Source of the DNA: Sphingomonas folli | Lineage (GTDB): Bacteria; Pseudomonadota; Alphaproteobacteria; Sphingomonadales; Sphingomonadaceae | Reading direction: 5' to 3' | DNA: 64,000 nt | Assembly: GCF_019429525.1 (NCBI RefSeq) | Contig: NZ_JAHXZL010000002.1 | Span: forward strand, 186,001 to 250,000 | Shown here: in pieces, positions 43,377-52,358 of the stretch | Layout of the letters: each line of letters opens with the position of its first letter | Numbering within the stretch: position 1 is the first letter of the stretch | The notes under the pieces: model-generated | What the model saw: the letters and a program-made list of their open reading frames with translations, nothing else | Told to the model about the DNA's origin: nothing | Databases searched by the model: none | Translations under genes and position numbers: made by a program

Positions 43377-44272
43377 CCGAGGTGCTGCTGATCACCGGCA
43401 TGGCCGGGGCGGGCGTGACCACCGTGCTCAAGACGCTGGAGGACCTCGGCTGGGAGACGGTGGACAGCGTGCCCTTGTCGCTGCTCACCCGCGTCGTCGC
43501 GCTGCCGCCCGACAGCGGCGAGACCCCCCGCCCGCTCGCCTTCGGCTTCGGCACGCGCACGCGCAACTTCGACCCCGCCGCGGTGCTGCGCCGCTTCGAG
43601 CAACTGCGCGAGGAGCCCGGGGTCGAGGTCGGCATGCTGTTCCTCGACTGTTCGGAGGGCGAGCTGGCGCGCCGCTTCGCCGAGACGCGCCGGCGCCACC
43701 CGCTCGCGGACGACCGCCCCGCCGCCGAGGGGATCGCGCTGGAGCGGCGGCTGCTCGAGCCGCTGCGCGCGCGCGCCAACCGGCTGATCGACACCACGCG
43801 GCTGACCAGCAACCAGCTGGCGCAGGAGATCCGCCGCACCTTCCGCCGCGACGGCACCGTCGGCACGACGCTGACGATCGAGTCGTTCGGCTTCGCGCGC
43901 GGCGTGCCCGCCGGCGTCGACCTCGTCTTCGACATGCGCTTCCTGCGCAATCCGCACTGGGTGCCCGAGCTGAGACCGCGCACCGGGCTGGACCCCGAGG
44001 TGGCCGCCTATGTCGCGGCGGATCCGGCCTATGATGAGGCAGTCGGCCGGATCGAGGAGTTGCTCCTGCTGCTCGTCCCGCGCTATCACGCCGAGGGCAA
44101 GCCCTACGTCACCGTCGCCTTCGGGTGCACCGGCGGCAAGCACCGCTCGGTGCACGTCGCCGAGCGGGTCGGTCGTCGGTTGCGCGAGGCGGGCTTTTGT
44201 CCCACCATCACGCATCGTGACCTGGCGGCGGCACCGCAGGATGCGCTCGAAGGACGACCATCGCGTCAATGA
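43373..44272 (+). CDS. rapZ: RapZ-family RNase adapter with altered P-loop
   Basis: In E. coli, RapZ senses glucosamine-6-P and directs GlmZ sRNA to RNase E; in alphaproteobacteria it accompanies the PTS genes. The 299 residues and the C-terminal domain (VTVAFGCTGGKHRSVHVAERV) are normal. The N-terminal Walker A, usually G-x-S-G-x-G-K-S/T, reads GMAGAGVTT (9-17): the lysine is replaced by Val15, so nucleotide binding there may be lost. GTG start overlapping hprK; the stop overlaps the EIIA gene. Confidence 0.92.
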   Translation: MTEVLLITGMAGAGVTTVLKTLEDLGWETVDSVPLSLLTRVVALPPDSGETPRPLAFGFGTRTRNFDPAAVLRRFEQLREEPGVEVGMLFLDCSEGELARRFAETRRRHPLADDRPAAEGIALERRLLEPLRARANRLIDTTRLTSNQLAQEIRRTFRRDGTVGTTLTIESFGFARGVPAGVDLVFDMRFLRNPHWVPELRPRTGLDPEVAAYVAADPAYDEAVGRIEELLLLLVPRYHAEGKPYVTVAFGCTGGKHRSVHVAERVGRRLREAGFCPTITHRDLAAAPQDALEGRPSRQ

Positions 44273-44709
44273 ACGAAGTATCGAAGCCCATGCTCGGACC
44301 CGTGATCGGTCTCGTGCTCGTCACCCACGGCCGCCTCGCGGACGAGTTCGTGACGGCGATGGAACATGTCGTCGGCCCGCAGGGACAGGTGCGCACGGTC
44401 GCGATCGGCCCCGACGACGACATGGAGGCGCGCCGCGCCGACATCGCCGGCGCGATCGCCGAGGTCGATTCCGGGCGCGGCGTGATCGTGCTGACCGACC
44501 TGTTCGGCGGGACCCCCTCCAACCTCGCCATCTCGCTGATGGAGCGCGGGCGGATCGAGGTGATCGCGGGGATCAACCTGCCGATGCTGATCCGGCTCGA
44601 GTCGGCGCGCAAGGCGATGACGGTCACCGCCGCGGTCGCCGCGGCGCGCGAGGCCGGTCGCAAGTACATCTCGGTGGCGTCGGAAGTGCTCGGCGAGGCG
44701 GCGGCGTGA
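44269..44709 (+). CDS. PTS mannose-type EIIA component
   Basis: A cytoplasmic phosphocarrier that receives phosphate from HPr. 146 residues with the phospho-histidine His20 in LVLVTHGRLADEF and the family motif TDLFGGTPSN. With no sugar-specific EIIB/C in reach it is most likely the regulatory EIIA of an incomplete PTS, acting on partners such as ChvG/ChvI or metabolic enzymes, as known for related alphaproteobacteria. ATG overlaps the rapZ stop. Confidence 0.92.
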   Translation: MNEVSKPMLGPVIGLVLVTHGRLADEFVTAMEHVVGPQGQVRTVAIGPDDDMEARRADIAGAIAEVDSGRGVIVLTDLFGGTPSNLAISLMERGRIEVIAGINLPMLIRLESARKAMTVTAAVAAAREAGRKYISVASEVLGEAAA

Positions 44710-44975
44710 CGGTCTCGCGTACCGTGGAGGTGACCAACCGCCGCGGCCTGCACGCGCGCGCCAGCGCCAAGTTCGTCACGCTCGCCTCGGGCCAGCCCGC
44801 GCCGGTGAAGGTCGCCAAGGGCGACTCGGAGGTGGTCGGCACCTCGATCATGGGGCTGATGATGCTCGGCGCGGCCAAGGGCGACCAGATCACGATCAGC
44901 GCCGAGGGCGATTCGGCAGAGCACGTCGTCGCGACCATGTGCGCCTTGGTCGAGGGCAAGTTCGGCGAGGACTGA
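44706..44975 (+). CDS. ptsH: Phosphocarrier protein HPr
   Basis: Relays phosphate from enzyme I to EIIA and is a target of HprK. 89 residues with the catalytic His16 in NRRGLHARASAKF and the regulatory Ser47 in GTSIMGLMMLGAAKG. GTG start inside the EIIA stop. The gene for enzyme I is not in this window. Confidence 0.96.
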   Translation: MTVSRTVEVTNRRGLHARASAKFVTLASGQPAPVKVAKGDSEVVGTSIMGLMMLGAAKGDQITISAEGDSAEHVVATMCALVEGKFGED

Positions 44976-44996
44976 GGTCCGCGCCGCCGCCCGCTC

Positions 44997-45797
44997 ATGC
45001 CCCGCACCGTCACCGCTTACTCCAACCCGCTCGTCAAGCGAGTCCAGGGCCTTCGCGACAAGCGCCATCGCCGCGAGGAGGGGCTGTTCCTCGCCGAGGG
45101 GCTGCGCATCCTCACCGAGGCGCGCGAGACCGGGCGCGTGCCGCGCTACCTCTTCTTCGCCGCGGCGAGCGCGCGCCACCCGCTGGTGGTCGCGCTGGTC
45201 GAGGCGGTCGAGGCGCGCGGCGGCGAGGCGATCGAGACCATCCCCGACATCCTCTCCAAACTGTCTGGCAAGGACAATCCGCAGGCGGTGGTGGGCGTGT
45301 TCGAGACGTTCGAGACGCCGCTCGCCGCGCTCGACCGCCACGCCGCACCGATCTGGCTGGTGGCCGAGCGGCTGCGCGACCCGGGCAATCTCGGCACGAT
45401 CCTGCGCACCGGCGACGCGGTCGGCGCGGGCGGGCTGATCCTGGTCGACGAGTGCGTCGACCCCTTCTCCACCGAGGCGGTGCGCGCCAGCATGGGGGCG
45501 CTGTTCACGGTGCCGATCGCGCGCGCACCCTGGGGCGACTTCCTCGCGTGGCTGCGCGGCGGCGCGGGGCAGCTGGTCGGGCTGAGCCTCCAGACCGAGC
45601 ACGGCTACCGCGACGCGCGCTACGCCGCGCCGACCTTCCTGCTCACCGGCAACGAGGCGCAGGGGCTGCCCGAGGCCTACGAGGCCGAGTGCGACCTGCT
45701 GGTCAAGCTGCCGATGCGGGGCAAGGCCGACAGCCTCAACGCCGCGGTCGCCACCGCGGTGATGGCCTATGAGGTGCTGTCGCAGCAGCGCGGGTGA
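44997..45797 (+). CDS. SpoU/TrmH-family RNA 2'-O-methyltransferase
   Basis: SAM-dependent 2'-O-ribose methyltransferase of the knotted SPOUT fold. 266 residues: an N-terminal substrate-binding domain (NPLVKRVQGLRDKRHRREEGLFLAEGLR) and the C-terminal knot with motif 1 ERLRDPGNLGTILRT, motif 2 LLTGNEAQGLP and motif 3 ADSLNAAVATAV. Probably acts on 23S rRNA (RlmB-like) or tRNA; the target cannot be read from sequence. ATG 45797-side start at 44997 is 21 bases after ptsH. Confidence 0.9.
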   Translation: MPRTVTAYSNPLVKRVQGLRDKRHRREEGLFLAEGLRILTEARETGRVPRYLFFAAASARHPLVVALVEAVEARGGEAIETIPDILSKLSGKDNPQAVVGVFETFETPLAALDRHAAPIWLVAERLRDPGNLGTILRTGDAVGAGGLILVDECVDPFSTEAVRASMGALFTVPIARAPWGDFLAWLRGGAGQLVGLSLQTEHGYRDARYAAPTFLLTGNEAQGLPEAYEAECDLLVKLPMRGKADSLNAAVATAVMAYEVLSQQRG

Positions 45798-45915
45798 CCG
45801 ACGCGGCCTCGGCGCGCGCGCGGGCGTCGAGTGGCCGACGCGGGTGCGGGCAGGCGTGTCCGGCGCGCCGTTCCGGCGGACCGCAGGGGACGGACGATGG
45901 GTCGACTCCCGCGCC

Positions 45916-45942
45916 AATGTTGCGAATGTTGAGTCGCTGGCG
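45916..45942. repeat. 27-base inverted copy of the 19.4-kb repeat
   Basis: This stretch (AATGTTGCGAATGTTGAGTC followed by GCTGGCG) is the exact reverse complement of 19390-19416. It lies in the 328-base gap 45798-46125, where no gene or other feature was recognised. Confidence 0.8.
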
Positions 45943-46125
45943 CGGATCGCGGCAGGGACGCAGGTCGGACCGGCCCCGCGGCGGGCCGCCACGCCGCCGA
46001 TCAAGGCGGGATCGCGGCGGGCCGGTCGTCGTGCGCGGCGGAGGGTGAGCGGCGGCGAGCCCATGCCGGTGCGATACCCGCTCCGAGGCAGCGTAGGACA
46101 GGTGTCGGGCGGCTCGCCCACGCCC

Positions 46126-46539
46126 TCACAGGCAGGTGACCGGGCCGCCCTCCGCGCCCCTCGACTTGGCGCAGAGCAGGATCGGCCGCGTCTCCACCAG
46201 CCGCAGCGACCGTACCATCCGCTCGGTCGAGCTCTTGTATCGCAGGAAATGCGGCGAGCGGATATGTGCCTCATAGGCGGCGCGGCTGGCATAGACCTCG
46301 AGCAGCCGCACCGCGGTCGGCCGCTCCGCCAGCGCGACCGAGTGGAGCATCAGCACGCCCGGCTCGAGCCGCACCGACGCCTCCTGCTCCTCGGCGAGGA
46401 TGCGCTTGTACGAGTCGAGCTGCGCCGGATCGATCTCGAGCTCGGCGATCCGCACCATCGGGGCCGCCTCGGGCGCCGCGACGGCGGCGGTCAGCGCGGC
46501 GGCAAGCGAGGCGGTCGCGGCGAGGACAGTCAGGCTCAT
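46126..46539 (-). CDS. Exported antibiotic-biosynthesis-monooxygenase-like (ABM) domain protein
   Basis: 137 residues: a signal peptide (about 1-22) and one ABM/quinol-monooxygenase-like ferredoxin fold, with VRIAELEIDPAQLDSYKRILAEE, EPGVLMLHSVALAERP, and YASRAAYEAHIRSPHFLRYKSST. The family includes small dimeric oxygenases without cofactor and many of unknown role. An exported form is less common. ATG 46539; the aminoglycoside-kinase-like gene ends 34 bases upstream. Confidence 0.8.
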   Translation of the reverse strand: MSLTVLAATASLAAALTAAVAAPEAAPMVRIAELEIDPAQLDSYKRILAEEQEASVRLEPGVLMLHSVALAERPTAVRLLEVYASRAAYEAHIRSPHFLRYKSSTERMVRSLRLVETRPILLCAKSRGAEGGPVTCL

Positions 46540-46572
46540 CGGCTTACTCCGGACATCGCGCGGTGCTCCGCT

Positions 46573-47379
46573 TCAGAACAGTTCGTCCAGCAGCAGGTGA
46601 AAGTCGAGCCGCTGTTCATCGAGCGGACGCGCGTCATAGCGATCGAGGAAGCGGTCGCGCAGCGAATGGTCGAACTCGCCGAGGCAGTTCCACATGATCG
46701 CGACGTCTTGGTAGCGGTCGGCGACACCGACGCGACCGAGATCGATGCAGCCCGTCACCGCACCATCGCGGAGCAGGAGATTGTCGAGCGAATAGTCGCC
46801 GTGCGTCACCACCGGCTCGGGCGCGACAGGCTGGAGCGCACCGAGCGCGGCCCAGACCTGCTCGGCGCTCCAGCCCGCGCGCGCCGGGTCGAATTCCTCT
46901 TCCTCGACCAGACCGGCGTCGATCCGCGCGCGGGCATGTCGGAGGCGGAGGCGATGGTCGGCGACGAAGGGACAGTCCGCGGCCGGGATCGCGTGCAACT
47001 GCCGGAGAAAGTCGGCCAGCGCGTCCACGACGGCGCCACGCTGCCCCGGCGCCCGCTCCAGCAACTGATAGGCGGTCTCCCCCTCCAGCATGCCGGTGAC
47101 GAGCCATGCCGAGGCCGCGTCGCGAACGAAATGGATGAGCGGCGGCACCGCGATGCGGGGCGACAGCCAGACCAGCCGAGCCATCTCGTCGGTGACGTCG
47201 TCCGCGACCGCGCCGACACCGTGCTTGAGGTACAGGTCGGGGCCGCCGGCGCCACCGCGGAGGTGATAGACCGCCCCGCCCGACTCACCGACGGTGTCGC
47301 GCGCCCAGCGATAGCCCTCGAGCGCCTCGGCGAGCGAAGGCGGTAGCGCCGCGGGCGCACACGGGACCTCGCGCTCCAT
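46573..47379 (-). CDS. APH(3')-like aminoglycoside phosphotransferase
   Basis: 268 residues, matching the length of APH(3') enzymes, which phosphorylate the 3'-OH of kanamycin-type drugs. The catalytic loop is VVTHGDYSLDN with Asp195, the metal-binding Asp213 is in CIDLGRVGVADRYQD, and the C-terminus FHLLLDELF copies the substrate-closing APH(3') tail. The N-terminal ATP lysine is in LYLKHG (residue 52). It sits among housekeeping genes without mobile elements, so it is probably an intrinsic chromosomal member; whether it confers resistance is not known. Confidence 0.85.
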   Translation of the reverse strand: MEREVPCAPAALPPSLAEALEGYRWARDTVGESGGAVYHLRGGAGGPDLYLKHGVGAVADDVTDEMARLVWLSPRIAVPPLIHFVRDAASAWLVTGMLEGETAYQLLERAPGQRGAVVDALADFLRQLHAIPAADCPFVADHRLRLRHARARIDAGLVEEEEFDPARAGWSAEQVWAALGALQPVAPEPVVTHGDYSLDNLLLRDGAVTGCIDLGRVGVADRYQDVAIMWNCLGEFDHSLRDRFLDRYDARPLDEQRLDFHLLLDELF

Positions 47380-47387
47380 CGGCTCGG

Positions 47388-48797
47388 CTACTCCGCCGCG
47401 TCCTCGAGCGCGTCACCCAGCAGCGCCTCGGGCGCGCTCGTCGCCAGCTTGGTGAGCGGGCGCGCCGCCTGCTCGCCGACCGGCAGCGGCTCGATCGTCT
47501 TGTTGCCCGTGTCCACGTTGAGCGCCTCGAAGCGTCGCGCGCTGGTCAGCACCTGGCTCTCGAGACTGCCCACGAAGCTATTATAGGCGCCCATCGCGGT
47601 GTCGAGGTTCTTGCCGAGCCGCGCCACATGCGTCCCCATCGTCGCCAGCCGCGCGTAGAGTTCCTTGCCCAGCGCGCCGATCTCCTGCGCCTCGCGCGCG
47701 AGTTTCTCCTGCCGCCACACCGCCGAGACGGTGCGCGCGATCGCGATCAGGTTGGTGGGTGTCGCGAGCAGCACGCGCCGATCGAAGGCGAAGTCCCACA
47801 GGGTCGGGTCGTGCTCCAGCGCGGCGGAGAGGAAATGCTCGCCGGGCACGAACATCACGACATATTCGGGCGCGTCGCTGAACTGGGTCCAATAGGCCTT
47901 CGCGCCGAGCGCGCTGACGTGCGCGCGCATCGACTGGGCGTGCGCCGCGAGCCCGAGCTGGCGCTCCGCCTCGTCGACCGCGCCGAACGCGTCCTGATAG
48001 GCGTTGAGCGAGACCTTGGCGTCGACGATCAGCGACTTGCCGCCGGGCACGCGGACGATCGCGTCGGGGCGCAGTCGAGCGCCGTCCTCGCCCGCGACGC
48101 TGACCTCCATCTGGAAGTCGGTATGCTCGGCGAGCCCGCACGACTCGAGCACGTTGCGCAGCTGCTGCTCGCCCCAGCGCCCGCGCGCCTTGGGGGCGTT
48201 GCGCAGCGCGTTGACCAGTTTCGCCGCCTCGCCCGAGACGCGCTCCTGGCCGAGCCGCATCTGCTCGATCTGCCCCTTCAGGTTGCTGAAGGAATCGCGC
48301 CGCTCGGCCTCGATCTTGGCGACCCCCTCCTCGTAGCGCTGGAGCCGGTCGTTGACCGGCTGGAGCAGCGCCTTGAGCCCCTGCCCGGCCTGCTCCTCGG
48401 ACTGGCGCAGCCGCGCCTCGGCGCGCTCGAGGAACGCCTTCTGCGCGTCGGTGAGCGCGGTCTGCGCGGCGTCGCGGAAGCGCGCGCTGAGCTCGTCGGC
48501 GGCGAGCCTGAGGTCGGCGATGCGCTGCTCGGCGGCGCGCCCCTCCGCGGTGAGGCGCGCCACCTCCAGCCGCGCCGCCTCGCGCTCGTCGCGTGCCTGG
48601 ACGAGCTCGGCGCGGAGCGGCTCGGCCGCGCGCGCGCGCTCCTCCGCGGCGGCGAGGTCGGCGATGGCGCGGCGGAACAGCTCGGCCTGGGCGTCGCGCT
48701 CGGCGCGCAGCCGCTCGGCCGCGGCGCGGGTCAGCAGCCAGCCGGCGAGACCGCCGAGCGCGAGCGCGATCAGCGCGACGGGAAGAAGGTCGGTCAT
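47388..48797 (-). CDS. rmuC: DNA recombination protein RmuC
   Basis: 469 residues: one N-terminal membrane helix (about 5-22), a long coiled coil (25-190), then the nuclease-fold RmuC domain with KARGRWGEQQLRNVLESCGL, DAIVRVPGGKSLIVDAKVSLNAY, and PTNLIAIARTV. RmuC limits inversion at short inverted repeats, relevant in a genome this rich in palindromes. ATG 48797 opens the membrane helix. It precedes the APH gene by 8 bases. Confidence 0.94.
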   Translation of the reverse strand: MTDLLPVALIALALGGLAGWLLTRAAAERLRAERDAQAELFRRAIADLAAAEERARAAEPLRAELVQARDEREAARLEVARLTAEGRAAEQRIADLRLAADELSARFRDAAQTALTDAQKAFLERAEARLRQSEEQAGQGLKALLQPVNDRLQRYEEGVAKIEAERRDSFSNLKGQIEQMRLGQERVSGEAAKLVNALRNAPKARGRWGEQQLRNVLESCGLAEHTDFQMEVSVAGEDGARLRPDAIVRVPGGKSLIVDAKVSLNAYQDAFGAVDEAERQLGLAAHAQSMRAHVSALGAKAYWTQFSDAPEYVVMFVPGEHFLSAALEHDPTLWDFAFDRRVLLATPTNLIAIARTVSAVWRQEKLAREAQEIGALGKELYARLATMGTHVARLGKNLDTAMGAYNSFVGSLESQVLTSARRFEALNVDTGNKTIEPLPVGEQAARPLTKLATSAPEALLGDALEDAAE

Positions 48798-48954
48798 GGT
48801 CGGAACATAGATCGAACGTGGGCGCGGTCGCAAGCGGCAGGTGCCGGGCGCGCGACATCGGCCACGGCGCTGCTCTCACGCACGCGGGGGTCCAGGGCGG
48901 CGCCAGCGGTGATGCGGCGCGCCGCACACCGATCGGCCGGCCCACCCGGGCACG

Positions 48955-49488
48955 TCACCCCCCTCGGCGCAGCTTATCCAGCTTCTTCAGCAGCATGCCC
49001 CGCTTCAGCCGCGAGATATGGTCGATGAACAGCACGCCGTTGAGATGGTCGATCTCATGCTGCATGCAGGTCGACATCAGGCCCTCGAACTCGGCCTCGT
49101 GGCGCTCGCCCGCGGTGTCGAGCCAGGTCACGCGACAGCGCTCGGGGCGGGTCACCTCGGCATATTGCTCGGGGATCGACAGGCAGCCCTCGTTGTAGCT
49201 CGACTCTTCCTCGCTCACCCAACTGATCTCGGGGTTGATGAAGGCCTGGGGCGCGCGGGCGGCCTCGGGCGGCTCGCCCTCCTCCAGCTCGCGCTCCTGC
49301 AGGTCGATCACGACGATGCGCCGCAGGATGCCGACCTGGATCGCGGCGAGCCCGATGCCGCGCGCGTCATACATCGTGTCGAACATGTCGGCGACGATGC
49401 CGCGCACCTCGTCGTTGACCTCGGCGACGGGCGCGCAGGTCTCGCGCAGCCGCGCGTCGGGTACCTCTACGATCGGGAGAATGGCCAT
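48955..49488 (-). CDS. def: Peptide deformylase
   Basis: Metalloenzyme removing the formyl group from nascent N-terminal methionine. The 177 residues show the three motifs: GIGLAAIQVG (44-53), EGCLSIP with Cys102, and QHEIDHLNG with His144, Glu145 and His148. The partner fmt lies 0.7 kb away on the other strand with recR between. Confidence 0.97.
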   Translation of the reverse strand: MAILPIVEVPDARLRETCAPVAEVNDEVRGIVADMFDTMYDARGIGLAAIQVGILRRIVVIDLQERELEEGEPPEAARAPQAFINPEISWVSEEESSYNEGCLSIPEQYAEVTRPERCRVTWLDTAGERHEAEFEGLMSTCMQHEIDHLNGVLFIDHISRLKRGMLLKKLDKLRRGG

Positions 49489-49533
49489 GCGCGCGAGCTA
49501 GGGGCGCGCCCGGGAGGCGTCAAGCGAGCGCGC

Positions 49534-50130
49534 TCACCCCACGGGGCGACGCGCGCGCAGCGCCTGCGCCAGCGTGCCCTCGTCGAGATAGTCGAGCTCG
49601 CCGCCGACCGGCAGGCCGTGCGCCAGCTGGGTCAGCCGCACTGGGAAGCGCTCGAGCCGCTCGGCGAGATAATGCGCCGTCGTCTGGCCCTCCAGCGTGG
49701 CGTTCATCGCCAGCACCACCTCGTCCACCCCGCCGCCGGCGACGCGCGCGAGCAGCGGCTCGATCGCGAGGTCCTCCGGCCGCACCCCCTCCAGCGCGGA
49801 GAGCCGCCCACCGAGCACGTGGAAGCGCCCCGGGAACAGCCGCGAGCGCTCCAGCGCCCAAAGGTCGGCGACGTCCTCCACCACGCACAGCGAGCGGTCG
49901 TCGCGGCGCGGGTCGGCGCAGATCGCGCACGGGTCGGTGGTGTCGACGTTCCCGCAGGTCGAGCAGGTCGACAGCCGCTCCTCCACGGCCACCAGCGCCG
50001 AGCGCAGCGGTGCCAGCGCGCCCTCGCGCTTCTTGACGAGGTGCAGCACCGCGCGCCGCGCCGAGCGCGGGCCGAAACCGGGGAGGCGCGCCAGCGCGTT
50101 GGTCAGCGCCTCGATCTCGGGGGATGCCAT
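49534..50130 (-). CDS. recR: Recombination mediator RecR
   Basis: Works with RecO/RecF to load RecA at gaps. 198 residues: a helix-hairpin-helix ([19 protein letters not shown]), a four-cysteine zinc finger (Cys56, 59, 68, 71), and a Toprim domain with [13 protein letters not shown] and the later [19 protein letters not shown] 50130 chosen from conserved length. It is 45 bases upstream of def and probably shares its message; divergent from fmt. Confidence 0.97.
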   Translation of the reverse strand: MASPEIEALTNALARLPGFGPRSARRAVLHLVKKREGALAPLRSALVAVEERLSTCSTCGNVDTTDPCAICADPRRDDRSLCVVEDVADLWALERSRLFPGRFHVLGGRLSALEGVRPEDLAIEPLLARVAGGGVDEVVLAMNATLEGQTTAHYLAERLERFPVRLTQLAHGLPVGGELDYLDEGTLAQALRARRPVG

Positions 50131-50185
50131 GCGGAACAGATAGGGGGTTGCGTCGCGCCGCGCCAGCGTGTCGAGAGCTGGCGCC

Positions 50186-51091
50186 ATGCGGATCATCTTC
50201 ATGGGAACCCCCGAGTTCGCGGTGCCGACGCTCGACTCGCTGGTGGCCGCGGGGCACGAGGTCGTCGCGGTCTATAGTCAGCCGCCGCGGCCGGGCGGGC
50301 GGCGCGGGCGCGAGCTGGTGCCCTCCCCGGTGCAGCGGCGCGGCGAGGCGCTCGGGCTGGCGGTGCGCACGCCGGTGACGCTGCGCGACGCGGGCGCGCA
50401 GGCCGCGTTCGCGGCGCTCGGCGCGGACGTCGCGGTGGTCGCCGCCTACGGCCTGATCCTGCCGCGCGCGGTGCTGGAGGCGCCGCGGCTGGGCTGCCTC
50501 AACGTCCACGGCTCGCTGCTGCCGCGCTGGCGCGGCGCCGCGCCCGTGCAGCGCGCGATCCTCGCCGGCGACGCCGAGACCGGGGTCGGCATCATGCAGA
50601 TGGAAGCGGGGCTCGACACCGGCCCGGTGCGACGGGAGGGTCGGACCGCCTGCGCCGGCAAGAGCGCGGGCGCGCTCACCGCCGAGCTCGCCGCGATGGG
50701 CGCGCGGCTGATGGTGGAGGTGCTCGCCGATCCCGACCGTCACCCGCCGCGACCGCAGCCCGAGGAGGGCGTCACCTACGCCGCCAAGATCAGCAAGGAG
50801 GAGGCGCGGCTCGACTTCACCGCCACCGCCGCGCAGGTCGAGCGCCAAGTGCTCGCCTTCGACCCCGCGCCAGGCGCGTTCCTCGAACATGCCGGCGAGC
50901 GGATCAAGGTGCGCGCCGCGCGCGCCGAGCATGGTGCGGGGCCGCCGGGCGCGGTACTCGACGACTCGCTGCTGGTGGCGTGCGGCGCCGGCGCGATCCG
51001 GCTGCTCCGGGTGCAGCGCGCCGGGCGCGGCGAGATGGAGGCGGGCGAGCTGCTGCGCGGCTTCGCGCTGCCGCCGGGCACGATGCTGTGA
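50186..51091 (+). CDS. fmt: Methionyl-tRNA formyltransferase
   Basis: Formylates initiator Met-tRNA. 301 residues: [16 protein letters not shown] start, the formyl-THF site with Asn106, His108 ([18 protein letters not shown]) and Asp144 (GLDTGP), and a C-terminal OB domain. ATG 50186 is set by the conserved [11 protein letters not shown]. truA follows after 31 bases. Confidence 0.97.
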   Translation: MRIIFMGTPEFAVPTLDSLVAAGHEVVAVYSQPPRPGGRRGRELVPSPVQRRGEALGLAVRTPVTLRDAGAQAAFAALGADVAVVAAYGLILPRAVLEAPRLGCLNVHGSLLPRWRGAAPVQRAILAGDAETGVGIMQMEAGLDTGPVRREGRTACAGKSAGALTAELAAMGARLMVEVLADPDRHPPRPQPEEGVTYAAKISKEEARLDFTATAAQVERQVLAFDPAPGAFLEHAGERIKVRAARAEHGAGPPGAVLDDSLLVACGAGAIRLLRVQRAGRGEMEAGELLRGFALPPGTML

Positions 51092-51122
51092 CTCGGGTCC
51101 CGCCGCCGCGGGGCGCGCCGCG

Positions 51123-51872
51123 GTGACCCGCTTCGCGCTCACGGTCGAGTTCGACGGGCGGCCGTTCATGGGTTGGCAGCGCCAGGCGCACGGGCCGAGC
51201 GTGCAGCAGGCGATCGAGGAGGCGGCGCACGCGGTCACCGGCGAGACCGTCGCGGTCCACGCCGCCGGCCGCACCGACGCGGGGGTTCACGCCACCGCGA
51301 TGCGCGCGCACCTCGATGTCGCCAAGCCGCTCACCGCCTTCCGCCTCGGCGAGGCGCTCAACGCGCGCCTGCGCCCCGCGCCGGTGGCGATCATCGCGTG
51401 CGAGGTCGTCGCGGACGACTGGCACGCGCGCTTCTCCTGCCTTGGGCGCTCCTACACCTATCGCATCGTCAACCGCCGCGCTCCCCTGACCGTGGAGCGC
51501 GGGCTGGCGTGGCATGTCGCGCAGCCGCTCGACGTCGCGGCGATGCACGCGGCGGCGCAGCTCCTGGTCGGGCGACACGACTTCACCACCTTCCGCTCGG
51601 CCCATTGCCAGTCCGCCAGCCCGGTGAAGACGATCGACTCGATCGCGGTGCGGCGCGACGGCGACCGGCTCGCGGTGGACGTCGCGGCGCGGTCGTTCCT
51701 CCACCATCAGGTGCGCTCGATGGTGGGCTGCCTCGCGCTCGTCGGGCTCGGGCGCTGGGACGCGGACGACCTCGCCGACGCGCTGCGCGCCGCCGATCGC
51801 GCGCGGCTCGGGCTCAACGCGCCGCCGGACGGCCTGTACTTCGTCGGGGCGCGCTACCCGGCGGCAGGATAG
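51123..51872 (+). CDS. truA: tRNA pseudouridine(38-40) synthase TruA
   Basis: Makes pseudouridine in the tRNA anticodon arm. The 249 residues match the family; catalytic Asp52 is in [11 protein letters not shown], with GWQRQ, YTYRI and [11 protein letters not shown] also conserved. GTG start. The TAG stop touches the first base of a long palindromic element. Confidence 0.96.
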   Translation: MTRFALTVEFDGRPFMGWQRQAHGPSVQQAIEEAAHAVTGETVAVHAAGRTDAGVHATAMRAHLDVAKPLTAFRLGEALNARLRPAPVAIIACEVVADDWHARFSCLGRSYTYRIVNRRAPLTVERGLAWHVAQPLDVAAMHAAAQLLVGRHDFTTFRSAHCQSASPVKTIDSIAVRRDGDRLAVDVAARSFLHHQVRSMVGCLALVGLGRWDADDLADALRAADRARLGLNAPPDGLYFVGARYPAAG

Positions 51873-52331
51873 TTCACACGAGGACGCGGCGACGCGAAGG
51901 GCGGCGAAGTCGGTCAGGCTCCCTCGCCTGCGTCGGGGGTGCCATCCGAAAGGCGCCAGACGAGTCGATCACGCGGAGGCGCGGAGGCGCGGAGCGCTCC
52001 AGGGTCTGATCCACCTCTATCGATCCGTGCTCAGGCGAACGCCGGAGCCCAGAGCCGCAGGCGTGACGCTCGTGGCTCTGTGAGCTCATACGCCCGCAGG
52101 AGCACCCCGCCGTTTCACATCAGGTGGATCAGCCTCTCACGCTTTGTCCCCGGACATCGAGTGGCGGAAGCCTCTGACAGACTTCCGTGCGCTGGCCGAA
52201 GAGCGCGTCGAGGAGTGGCCCGTCGGGTCCTCGCGTCCTCGCGCGAACGATCCTCTCACGACCGCCGACCGCGACAGGCAACCTATACGACGCCGGCACC
52301 CTCTCTGCGCCTCCGCGCCTCCGCGTGAACC
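51872..52331. repeat. Long palindromic element, diverged copy C
   Basis: It opens GTTCACACGAGGACGC and closes GCCTCCGCGTGAAC, with inner GGAGGCGC (51967-51995) and GCGCCTCC (52303-52322) 8-base arrays in inverted orientation and CCTCGCGTCCTCGCG near 52230. It has the plan of the pair at 18598/18874 but a longer, diverged centre. It starts at the truA stop codon and fills the 486-base gap to the next gene; no gene was recognised in it. Confidence 0.7.
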
Positions 52332-52358
52332 ATCACGCCCCGGCGAGAGGGAAGGCCG

